5,490 bases of DNA. Origin: Bifidobacteriaceae bacterium. GTDB taxonomy: Bacteria; Actinomycetota; Actinomycetes; Actinomycetales; WQXJ01. This document shows positions 1-5,490 of this stretch, piece by piece. The notes beneath the pieces are model-generated. The model worked only from the letters and a program-made list of their open reading frames with translations, ran no database searches and was not told the DNA's origin. Position 1 is the first letter of the stretch. Each line of letters begins with the position of its first letter. A program made the translations under genes and the position numbers. Location: assembly GCA_031272565.1 (NCBI GenBank), contig JAISTN010000411.1:1-5490 (forward strand), written 5' to 3'.

Positions 1-1038
1 GACAGCTTCTACCCGGCCGGTGACGAACAAGTCTTGATCTATGAGATCACCGGCCAGACGGTGCCGCCAGGCGGCATCCCGCTGCAACTGGGCATTGTGG
101 TGGTTAATGTCACCACCGCCTTGAACATCTACCGGGCCACCCAGGGCCAGCCCGTTACCCGGCACTTTGTGACCGTTACCGGCGAGGTGGCCCAGCCGTG
201 CCTGGTGGACGCGCCCATCGGGGCGACAGCGGCCGATTTGATCGCGGCCGCCGGCGGCGCCACGGTGGAGCCGTACGCCATCGTGCGCGGCGGGCCCATG
301 ATGGGCCGGCAACACGGCCAGGCGGAGGCGGCCGAGTTGGGCTACGGCAAGGCCGATGGCGGCCTGATTGTGCTGCCGGCCAGTCACCCGCTGATCGAGT
401 TCGAGGCCAAACCGATTGAGCACATCATCAACCAGGCCAAGTCGCTCTGTATTCAGTGTTCGCTGTGCACTGACATGTGCCCCCGGTATCTGATTGGCCA
501 CCAAATGCGGCCCCACCGGGTGATGCGCTCGGTGGCGACCGGGCAGGGGGCCACCGATCTGTTGGACGCGTTGCTGTGTTGCGCCTGCGGCATCTGCGAA
601 CTGTTCGCCTGCCCCATGGGCTTGAGCCCGCGGCACATGAACATGTACGTCAAGAACCTGCTGCGCACGCAAGGTGTTGGGGTGCAGGACAAGACCATTC
701 ACCCGGGTCAGACCAGGGAGCGGGACTACCGCCACATTGCGCAACAGCGGTTGATTGACCGCTGGCGGCTGGGGGCCTATCCCACCCACCTGGACCGGGT
801 GGTGGAGTGCACGCCGGACCGGGTGCGGCTGGCCTTGCGGCACGGCATTGGCAAGCCGTCCACGCCGCGGGTAGCGGTGGGGGACAAAGTCAAGGTGGGT
901 GATGTGGTGGCCGGGGTGGATTTCACTGAGGCCGGTTGCCTGGTTCACGCTTCGATTGACGGCGTGGTGACGGGCGTGAGCGATGGCTGGATCGATCTGG
1001 CGGCGGCCGGCGCCGCCGGCGGACGGAGGGCGGCATGA
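1..1038 (+). CDS. pduS: PduS-type cobalamin reductase (RnfC-like Fe-S flavoprotein), 5' truncated by window edge
   Basis: The reading frame is open from base 1 and gives 345 residues; the family is usually about 450 residues, so roughly 100 N-terminal residues (part of the flavin/NADH-binding region) lie outside. The TTG at 34 is internal, not the start: upstream in-frame codons give the conserved YPAGDEQ segment of PduS/RnfC proteins. Next comes an SLBB-like domain (about 160-290 nt, FVTVTGEV...). Two 4Fe-4S motifs follow: C-x2-C-x2-C-x3-C-P with Cys codons at 448, 457, 466 and 478, and C-x2-C-x2-C-x4-C-P at 577, 586, 595 and 610. The C-terminus (about 860-1010) is an RnfC-type barrel-sandwich domain (VAVGDKVKVGDVV). 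Family knowledge: PduS reduces cob(III)/cob(II)alamin with NADH to keep B12-dependent diol dehydratase active inside the microcompartment. RnfC is the alternative, but the 4-base overlap with a PduT-like gene favours PduS. The exact pathway (propanediol or another B12-dependent substrate) is not shown. Confidence 0.87.
   Translation, partial: DSFYPAGDEQVLIYEITGQTVPPGGIPLQLGIVVVNVTTALNIYRATQGQPVTRHFVTVTGEVAQPCLVDAPIGATAADLIAAAGGATVEPYAIVRGGPMMGRQHGQAEAAELGYGKADGGLIVLPASHPLIEFEAKPIEHIINQAKSLCIQCSLCTDMCPRYLIGHQMRPHRVMRSVATGQGATDLLDALLCCACGICELFACPMGLSPRHMNMYVKNLLRTQGVGVQDKTIHPGQTRERDYRHIAQQRLIDRWRLGAYPTHLDRVVECTPDRVRLALRHGIGKPSTPRVAVGDKVKVGDVVAGVDFTEAGCLVHASIDGVVTGVSDGWIDLAAAGAAGGRRAA
1025..1030 (+). 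promoter_or_regulatory. Ribosome binding site of pduT inside the end of pduS
   Basis: GGAGGG lies 4 bases before the ATG at 1035, within the last codons of pduS. Together with the ATGA stop/start overlap it fixes the pduT start and points to coupled, near-stoichiometric translation of the reductase and its shell partner. Confidence 0.7.
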
Positions 1039-1586
1039 AGGTAACAAGCATTGGCCTGATCGAACTGGGTTCGATTGCCCGCGGCGTCGAGGTGACCGAT
1101 GTGATGCTGAAGGCGGGCCAGGTGGAACTGTCCTTCTCCAAACCGGTCTGCCCGGGCAAGTACACGGTGATGGTCTATGGCGACGTGGGCGCGGTCAAGG
1201 CCTCGGTGGCGGCCGGCCTGGACGCGGGCGGCACCGCTGTGGTGAACCACCTGATCATTCCGCGCCTCCACTCCAGTGTGCTGCCGGCCATCAACGCCGC
1301 GGTCTCGGTTGGCCCGGTCAACGCCGTGGGTGTGGTGGAGTACTTTGACATCGCCAGCGCCATTGTGGGCGCCGATGCCGCTGTTAAGACCGGCCGCGCC
1401 GAACTGATCCAGGTTCGCTTGGGCATGGGCATTGGCGGCAAGAGCTTCTTTGTGTTGACCGGGGACGTGGCGGACGTCAAGGCGGCGGTCGACGCCGGCT
1501 TGTACGACGCCAAACAGCGCGGCGCCGTGGTGGCTAGCTGTGTCATCCCGGCCCCGGATCCGCGCCTTTTCGAAGCCATGCTGTAG
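1035..1586 (+). CDS. pduT: PduT-type microcompartment shell protein with tandem BMC domains and Fe-S pore cysteine
   Basis: The product is 183 residues, the usual PduT length (about 184). Two BMC domains are visible: residues about 4-88 (IGLIELGSIARGVEVTD...) and about 97-178 (AVGVVEYFDIASAIVGADAAVK...), so it should assemble as a pseudohexameric trimer. Cys39 in the segment KPVCPGKY matches the PduT cysteine that holds a 4Fe-4S cluster in the central pore. From family knowledge, this cluster is proposed to pass electrons across the shell and PduT binds PduS. The ATG overlaps the pduS stop (ATGA), and a GGAGGG site at 1025-1030 sits 4 bases upstream, supporting this start and translational coupling. 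The domain 2 GKSFF segment has Ser where the enterobacterial PduT I recall has Cys; that residue is not the cluster ligand. No other shell gene follows. Confidence is high for BMC-T and good for PduT. Confidence 0.9.
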   Translation: MKVTSIGLIELGSIARGVEVTDVMLKAGQVELSFSKPVCPGKYTVMVYGDVGAVKASVAAGLDAGGTAVVNHLIIPRLHSSVLPAINAAVSVGPVNAVGVVEYFDIASAIVGADAAVKTGRAELIQVRLGMGIGGKSFFVLTGDVADVKAAVDAGLYDAKQRGAVVASCVIPAPDPRLFEAML

Positions 1587-1607
1587 CCCCGTCCTTGGTC
1601 CGATGGC

Positions 1608-1630
1608 GCCCGGTCGCCTTCCGGCCGGGC
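1608..1630 (+). terminator. Strong GC hairpin after pduT, probable transcription terminator without T-tract
   Basis: GCCCGGTCG (1608-1616) pairs with CGGCCGGGC (1622-1630): nine pairs including one G-T, with a 5-base loop CCTTC. It starts 21 bases after the pduT stop codon. No run of T follows (the next bases are CGGCGGTGG), so it is not a classical rho-independent terminator. Such hairpins are common at gene ends in high-GC actinobacteria, where they may terminate or protect the 3' end of the mRNA. Position and strength support an operon end; the mechanism is inference. Confidence 0.5.
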
Positions 1631-1729
1631 CGGCGGTGGTGGCCGCTCACAACCAGTCTGCCTCGCGCTCCGCACGCGGCCGACGGCCAGGCCCATCCAC
1701 GTTCGCTACGCCCGGGGTTGGTCAGGTGG

Positions 1730-1828
1730 GGGTGTAGCCGCTGTGAGGTTCGTCGTGTGTTGAAGCGTTACGTTGCTCGGCAGGCATTTCGGCTGTTGAC
1801 GGGCTTGTACCGGCTTGACGAAACATAG
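1730..1828 (+). pseudogene. C-terminal remnant of an IS110-family transposase
   Basis: Frame 1730-1828 reads G-C-S-R-C-E-V-R-R-V-L-K-R-Y-V-A-R-Q-A-F-R-L-L-T-G and ends at TAG 1826-1828. From memory of the family, IS110-type transposases end with a G-x-S-x-x-E-x-x-R-x-L-K-R-Y-V-A-R-E-x-[FY]-x-x-L segment close to the C-terminus, which this matches closely. Upstream of about 1730 the frame stays open back to about 1595 but is Arg/Pro-rich and shows no resemblance to a transposase, and the DEDD catalytic domain and the conserved serine domain are missing. The gene is therefore a decayed or deleted fragment, not a functional transposase. Composition supports foreign origin: bases 1741-1830 are 48/90 GC (53%) against 65/90 (72%) in 1201-1290 of pduT, and codons often end in T (CGT, GTT, GCT). 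No database comparison was possible. Confidence 0.68.
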
Positions 1829-2023
1829 AAGCATCGGATCCCAGGTGACGGCTCCGGTGGTGGCGGCCAGCGCTCCCAGAAACAGGTAGTAGGCTTCTGA
1901 CCTGGGATTCCATTCTCACGCTCCAGGCTGGGTCTCACCGCACTCGCACAGTGGCAGTGGCCCCGGCCGTCCACCCTCCAGCCGGGTCGTGGCAGCGCCA
2001 TGGCCGGCCCTGAGCCCCAATGC
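1829..2023. other. Noncoding stretch between transposase remnant and transporter operon
   Basis: I see no gene, tRNA or convincing sigma-70-type promoter here. Besides the 11-bp inverted repeat it holds a smaller stem, CCCGGC 1962-1967 with GCCGGG 1981-1986 (13-base loop), and overlapping short palindromes GCCATGGC 1997-2004 and GGCCGGCC 2002-2009. The promoter of the transporter operon should lie in this stretch or in the remnant just upstream. Two TTGACG hexamers (1796-1801 and 1815-1820) could serve as -35 elements, but neither has a good -10 at 16-18 bases, so no promoter is called. The first part of the whole 1587-2040 gap (1587-1729) holds only the pduT hairpin and nothing else recognisable. 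Confidence 0.5.
1836..1910. repeat. 11-bp inverted repeat with 53-base spacer behind the transposase remnant
   Basis: GGATCCCAGGT (1836-1846) pairs with ACCTGGGATTC (1900-1910): ten Watson-Crick pairs plus one G-T at 1837/1909. The right arm has a second possible partner, because CCTGG 1901-1905 can pair with CCAGG 1923-1927, so the two structures exclude each other. The repeat begins 8 bases after the transposase-like stop codon. It could be part of the right end of the old insertion element, a structured RNA, or a transcription factor or leader site of the downstream gene. The sequence does not decide between these. Confidence 0.5.
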
Positions 2024-2030
2024 GGGGAGG
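2024..2030 (+). promoter_or_regulatory. Ribosome binding site deciding the start of the binding-protein gene
   Basis: GGGGAGG ends 10 bases before the ATG at 2041. It lies inside the codons that would follow the earlier in-frame ATG at 2020, so the 2020 start (adding MRGGLST) is unlikely and the 2041 start, which gives a clean lipoprotein signal, is preferred. CCCC 2015-2018 can pair with GGGG 2024-2027 across a 5-base loop and might partly mask the site. Confidence 0.75.
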
Positions 2031-2040
2031 TTTATCAACC

Positions 2041-3711
2041 ATGACACGCACCAAGACCCTCGCTGCCCTGTTCACGGCGGCCGCCGTGGCCCTCACGCTC
2101 GCCGCCTGCGGCACCAACAAGACCGATGACACCGCCACCGATGCCAGCACCAACGAAGCGACCGCGACCGGTGAAACTACCGGCACGGACGGCGACAGCA
2201 CCGCCACGGATGGCAGCGGCAGTACGGCCGATTCCAAGGTGGTGATTGTCAGCGGAGCCGATCCGGGCAACCTGGACCCGCAGATGTCGGTGGTTAGCGC
2301 CGCCTACGAGCTGGCCTTCCTGGCCTACGACTCGCTGCTGGGCACCAACGCGGCCGGTGACGTGCAGGCCCAGTTGGCCAAGGAGTGGACCTATGAGGGC
2401 TCAACGGCCGTCTTCACCCTGAACGAGGGCATCACCTGCTCCGATGGTTCAACCCTGACCGCCCAGACCGTGGCGGACAACATCAACTGGGCGCAAGACG
2501 TGGAGAACGGTTCGCCCTACCTGGGCACGTTCCTGCCCGCCGGCATCACCGCCACGGCCGACAACGCCGCCGGCACGGTGACCTTCGAACTGGCGGCGCC
2601 GGCCCCCTTCCTGCTGGAAACACTGTCCAACTTCCCAATCATCTGTGACGCGGCCCTGGCGGATCGTTCCCTGATGACGGCCGCGACCATCGGCTCTGGC
2701 CCCTATGAGTTGACCGAGGCGGTGCCAGAAGACCACTACACCTACGTGCGCCGTGACGGCTACACCTGGGGCCCAGGTGGGGCCACCACGGCCGAACCGG
2801 GCCAGCCGGAGACCATTGAGGTCAGGATTGTGGCCAACGAGTCAACCGCCGTCGACTTGCTGCTGGCCGGCGATGTCAACGTCGTCACCACGGTGGGGGC
2901 CGATGGCGCCCGGGCGGCCGCGGCCGGCCTGTCCGGTGTCGAAGTGGACGCCCTGCTGGGTGAGACCTGGTACAACCACGCCGAGGGCCACCCCACGGCG
3001 GACGAGGCTATCCGGGTGGCTTTGACCCAGGCGGTTGACCTGGACACGTTGGCCTCGGTCATCACCGGCGGTGACGGCTCGCGCACCACCATGCTGGCCG
3101 TGGTGCCGCCCACGCCGTGCATCTACGACGCCACCACCGGCTACCTGCCCACCTACGACCCGGCGGCGGTCACCACCACTATGGAGGCGGCCGGCTACGA
3201 GCAGGGCAACGGCGGCATGTGGGCCAAGGACGGCGAGGCCGTGGTCATCAAGTTCCTCTATGACTCGCTGCTGGGCACCACCGGCCAGGCGGCGGCCGAA
3301 CTGATCCTGGAACAGTGGCAGGCGGCCGGCTTCACCGTCGAGACGCAAGAACTGGACACCACGCGCATGAGCGAAGTGCTGTTTGGCAGCGGTGACTGGG
3401 ATGTCGCCTGGGAACCGATCAACCTGAACAGCCCCGACCAGGTCGTGTCGTTCATCTCCGGGCCTGGCGTTGCCGAGGGCGGCGCCAACTTCAGCTCGAT
3501 TGCCAACGAGGCCTACAGCGCGGCGGTGACCGAGGCCCTGGCCAAGACCGGGGCAGACTCTTGCAGTTCATTCCAGGCGGCCGAACAGGCGATGTACCAG
3601 GCGGCCGATTTTGTGCCCTGGGCCGTCCGCCCCAACATGATCTACTACAGCGGCACCACCTATGAATATGTGGGCCACAGCCAGGTGACCTCGATCCGAG
3701 TGGCCGGCTGA
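2041..3711 (+). CDS. Lipoprotein solute-binding protein of a Dpp/Opp/Nik-type ABC importer (SBP family 5)
   Basis: The product is 556 residues from ATG 2041. Residues 1-22 are a lipoprotein signal (basic MTRTK, hydrophobic core, lipobox LAAC) with lipidated Cys23. Residues about 24-67 are a low-complexity Thr/Asp/Gly/Ala/Ser tether. The binding domain starts near KVVIVSGADPGNLDPQ, the typical N-terminus of the family 5 fold, followed by ELAFLAYDSLLG and AQLAKEWTYE. Characteristic later segments are TVADNINWAQD, IGSGPYELTE and the PWAVRPN region near the C-terminus. Family 5 proteins bind peptides, nickel chelates, opines or oligosaccharides outside the membrane and deliver them to DppB/DppC-type permeases, which follow directly. 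The ligand cannot be read from the sequence. Four more cysteines (133, 202, 360, 508) could form two disulfides. The dppB-like gene begins 16 bases downstream, so co-transcription is likely. No metal-binding His cluster pointing to nickel is evident. Confidence 0.88.
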   Translation: MTRTKTLAALFTAAAVALTLAACGTNKTDDTATDASTNEATATGETTGTDGDSTATDGSGSTADSKVVIVSGADPGNLDPQMSVVSAAYELAFLAYDSLLGTNAAGDVQAQLAKEWTYEGSTAVFTLNEGITCSDGSTLTAQTVADNINWAQDVENGSPYLGTFLPAGITATADNAAGTVTFELAAPAPFLLETLSNFPIICDAALADRSLMTAATIGSGPYELTEAVPEDHYTYVRRDGYTWGPGGATTAEPGQPETIEVRIVANESTAVDLLLAGDVNVVTTVGADGARAAAAGLSGVEVDALLGETWYNHAEGHPTADEAIRVALTQAVDLDTLASVITGGDGSRTTMLAVVPPTPCIYDATTGYLPTYDPAAVTTTMEAAGYEQGNGGMWAKDGEAVVIKFLYDSLLGTTGQAAAELILEQWQAAGFTVETQELDTTRMSEVLFGSGDWDVAWEPINLNSPDQVVSFISGPGVAEGGANFSSIANEAYSAAVTEALAKTGADSCSSFQAAEQAMYQAADFVPWAVRPNMIYYSGTTYEYVGHSQVTSIRVAG

Positions 3712-3727
3712 CCGGTCGATCAGCCTC

Positions 3728-4732
3728 GTGACAGCCGAACCAGCCGCGCCGGCCTTGGCCGTTGGCGGCGCCGCAGCGGTGTGGCATAACCGCTGGGTGC
3801 GCTTTGCTCTGCGCCGGGCCGGCCGGCTGGTGGTGTCACTGTGGGTGGTGGTGACGGCCGCCTTTTCAATGATTCACCTGATCCCGGGTGACCCGGTGCG
3901 GGCGTCGATGGGCATTACCGCCTCCCCGGCGGCGGTCGAAGCCAGGCGGGAGGCTCTGGGCCTCAACCGGCCCATCCTGGACCAGTACGCCAGCTTTATC
4001 AAGGGCATTTTCACTGGTCAACTGGGCGATTCGATCTATCTGCGGACCACCGTGTGGGACACCTTGACGGCCCGGGCGCCGGCCACCATGTCCCTGGCCG
4101 GCTTGGCCTTCGTGGTGGCCCTGTTGATTGCCGTGCCGGTGGGCCTGACCATGGCGGTGATCACCCGGCGCGGCCGGGCCCCAAAGGCGGAGCTGGGCTT
4201 TGTCGGCACCACCGTGGTGCTGGGCGCCATCCCGGACTTCATCTACTGTTCGATCTTCGCGGCCGTGCTGGGCGCCAGGTTGGGGTGGCTGCCGGTGGCC
4301 AACACGGGCACCACCTCATCCTTCGTCATCCCGGTGTTGGCCCTGGCCCTACCCCCGGCGGCCGTGTTGACCCGGATCATCCGGGTCGAGGTGCTGGGCG
4401 TGATGAACACGGACTATGTCCGCACCGCCCGGGCCAAGCGGTTACCAGCCTGGCGGATCTACCTGCTGCACGCCCTGCCCAACGCCGTCACCGCCACCTT
4501 GACGTTGGGCGGCATGCTGCTGGCCGGCTTGATGATCGGTACCGTGCTGGTGGAGAACGTCTACACCTGGCCAGGCCTAGGGCAGACCCTGGTGGCCGCC
4601 ATCACCGGCAACGATTACCCGCTGGCGCAAGGCATCATCCTGTTCTTCGGCGTGGGGGTGCTGGTCATCAACACGGTGGTCGATGTCGCGTTGGCGCTGC
4701 TTGACCCGCGTTCCACGGTGAGCGAGGGCTGA
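3728..4732 (+). CDS. DppB-type ABC transporter permease
   Basis: The product is 334 residues, normal for DppB/OppB/NikB permeases. TM1 is at about 33-50 (LVVSLWVVVTAAFSMIHL) followed by the conserved IPGDPVRASMG motif after the first helix. Further membrane segments lie near 119-141, 160-180, 198-215, 255-280 and 300-322. The cytoplasmic EAA loop that contacts the ATPase starts at about residue 221 (EVLGVMNTDYVRTARAKRL) and ends in LHALPNAV. Then come VENVYTWPGLGQ and NDYPLAQG, both family hallmarks, and a LLDPRS end. The protein forms half of the channel for the substrate delivered by the upstream binding protein. The start is uncertain: GTG 3728 has no visible Shine-Dalgarno site and gives an Ala-rich N-terminal extension; GTG 3779 is an in-frame alternative and also lacks one. 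Translation may depend on ribosomes finishing the binding-protein gene 16 bases upstream. Confidence 0.9.
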   Translation: MTAEPAAPALAVGGAAAVWHNRWVRFALRRAGRLVVSLWVVVTAAFSMIHLIPGDPVRASMGITASPAAVEARREALGLNRPILDQYASFIKGIFTGQLGDSIYLRTTVWDTLTARAPATMSLAGLAFVVALLIAVPVGLTMAVITRRGRAPKAELGFVGTTVVLGAIPDFIYCSIFAAVLGARLGWLPVANTGTTSSFVIPVLALALPPAAVLTRIIRVEVLGVMNTDYVRTARAKRLPAWRIYLLHALPNAVTATLTLGGMLLAGLMIGTVLVENVYTWPGLGQTLVAAITGNDYPLAQGIILFFGVGVLVINTVVDVALALLDPRSTVSEG

Positions 4733-5490
4733 TGGCAACGAAGACCACCAACCAAGCCCGCCCCGGCGCCCAACTGCGCCGGGCCTTCGCCACGCCCATG
4801 GGCCTGGTGGCGATCATCTGCCTGGCCTTGGTGTTGTTCTTGGCGGCTTTTGCGCCCATCATCTGGGGTGAAGCCAGCCAGACCCGTGACCTGACCAACC
4901 TGTCCGGCGGGCCCACGCCCGAACACTGGGCCGGCACCGACGCAGGTGGCCGTGACATGCTGGCGCGCGTCCTGGTGGCCTCCCGCCTGTCGATCATGAT
5001 GGCGCTGGAATCGACCGCGATTTCCCTGGTGATGGGGCTGATCTTGGGTTCGGCGCCGATCATCCTGGGCCGGCGCGCGGGCCGGGCGGTCAACTGGTTC
5101 ATCGGCATTGCGGTGGCTTTCCCGGGCCTGCTGTTGGCGTTGTTCTTCGCCGTCGTGTTCGGCTCGGGCGCCCACCAGGCGGCGGTGGCGATTGGCCTGG
5201 CCGGCGGGCCGTCCTTTGCGCGCCTGTGCCAAACCCTGATTGCCGGGGTGCTGGGCCGCGACTATGTGGCGGCCGCCAAGGTGGGCGGGGTGGGCCGGTT
5301 CCGTCTGTTTGGGCGCCACGTGCTGCCCAACATCGGCGAACCGCTGGTGGTCAACGCCACCATCGGGGCCGGCAACGCCCTGTTGGCCTTCGCCAGCCTG
5401 TCTTTCCTGGGTCTGGGCGTGCAGATGCCCCAGTTCGATTGGGGCCGCCTGCTCAAGGAGTGCCTGGAGCAGCAGTTCCGCTTCCATCCG
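4732..5490 (+). CDS. DppC-type ABC transporter permease, 3' truncated by window edge
   Basis: The frame is open from ATG 4732 to the last base (253 codons) with no stop, so the C-terminus is missing; DppC proteins are usually about 280-310 residues. The start overlaps the dppB-like stop by one base (TGATG), and GAGGG at 4724-4728 lies 3 bases upstream, indicating coupled translation. TM1 is at about 24-45. The family motif HWAGTDAGGRDMLARV (65-80; GTD at 68-70, GRD at 73-75) follows the periplasmic linker. The EAA loop begins near residue 177 (DYVAAAKVGGVGRF...RHVLPNI), and LAFASLSFLGLGVQ plus the FDWGRLLKE segment mark the end of the membrane domain. It pairs with the DppB-like subunit. The remaining part may be a short last helix or, as in some actinobacterial homologues, a fused ATP-binding domain; the window cannot tell. 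Confidence 0.9.
   Translation, partial: MATKTTNQARPGAQLRRAFATPMGLVAIICLALVLFLAAFAPIIWGEASQTRDLTNLSGGPTPEHWAGTDAGGRDMLARVLVASRLSIMMALESTAISLVMGLILGSAPIILGRRAGRAVNWFIGIAVAFPGLLLALFFAVVFGSGAHQAAVAIGLAGGPSFARLCQTLIAGVLGRDYVAAAKVGGVGRFRLFGRHVLPNIGEPLVVNATIGAGNALLAFASLSFLGLGVQMPQFDWGRLLKECLEQQFRFHP

Noticed and set aside
34..36. TTG at 34 as start codon of the first gene
   Set aside because: Codons 1-33 continue the conserved YPAGDEQ segment of the PduS/RnfC family in the same frame, so the gene begins before the window.
1175..1696. Minus-strand open frame of 173 codons over pduT
   Set aside because: It is antisense to a clear tandem BMC protein; the Ala/Thr/Ser-rich product looks like no known family.
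1796..1827. Promoter with TTGACG as -35
   Set aside because: Two TTGACG hexamers exist, but no acceptable -10 hexamer lies 16-18 bases downstream of either, and both sit within the transposase-like coding remnant.
1722..1919. Minus-strand frames across the gap, one reading a hydrophobic stretch like E-A-Y-Y-L-F-L-G-A-L-A-A
   Set aside because: That frame has a stop immediately upstream and no start or ribosome binding site, and it lies opposite the transposase remnant, so it is taken as chance.
1920..1975. Possible cobalamin riboswitch pieces (minus-strand GCCACTG and AGCCTGGAG)
   Set aside because: A B12 riboswitch would fit the pdu context, but the B12-box consensus is not met, other conserved blocks are missing, and the strand points away from the transporter genes towards the end of pduT.
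2842..3348. Minus-strand open frame of 168 codons within the binding-protein gene
   Set aside because: It is antisense to a confident lipoprotein gene, has a low-complexity Gly/Arg/Val composition, and has no sign of its own translation start.
4054..4704. Plus-strand open frame of 216 codons inside the dppB-like gene
   Set aside because: The translation is rich in Gly, Arg and His with no domain, and it is an out-of-frame shadow of the permease gene.
4615..5487. Minus-strand open frame of 290 codons
   Set aside because: It lies antisense to the end of dppB-like and nearly all of the dppC-like gene, both of which have clear family motifs. Its Gln/His/Arg-rich translation is typical of a shadow frame in GC-rich DNA.

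Overview
The window is GC-rich and densely coding. Every recognisable gene is on the + strand, and most codons end in G or C. The gene content (a Pdu-type microcompartment pair, then a Dpp-type ABC transporter with a lipoprotein binding protein carrying a long Thr/Asp-rich tether) and the base composition suggest a high-GC actinobacterium, possibly Propionibacteriaceae-like. That taxonomic guess is inference; there is no rRNA or other marker gene here.

Region 1 (1-1586) is the 3' end of a bacterial microcompartment (BMC) operon. A PduS-type cobalamin reductase, lacking its N-terminus at the window edge, overlaps by 4 bases (ATGA) a PduT-type shell protein with two BMC domains. In the known systems PduS is an iron-sulfur flavoprotein that reduces corrinoid inside the shell, and PduT carries an Fe-S cluster at the centre of its trimer and binds PduS. 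Both Fe-S cysteine sets of PduS and the PduT pore cysteine are present here. A strong 9-bp hairpin follows pduT and probably ends the transcript.

Region 2 (1587-2040) is a gap of about 450 bp. It holds the pduT hairpin, then a short, visibly AT-richer patch encoding what looks like the last 30 or so residues of an IS110-family transposase (G-S-R-x-E-V-R-R-V-L-K-R-Y-V-A-R). An 11-bp inverted repeat of unknown role follows, and then the leader and ribosome binding site of the next gene. The gap looks like an old insertion or recombination junction between two unrelated operons.

Region 3 (2041-5490) is the start of a Dpp/Opp/Nik-type ABC importer operon: a lipid-anchored family 5 solute-binding protein, a DppB-like permease, and a DppC-like permease that overlaps dppB by one base and runs off the right edge. 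The ATPase subunits presumably lie beyond the window. The substrate cannot be read from the sequence; peptides are the default guess. Nothing links the transporter functionally to the microcompartment except adjacency.

I did not find a clearly new biological system. The points most worth a second look are the transposase remnant with the inverted repeat behind it and the abrupt end of the microcompartment operon at pduT.
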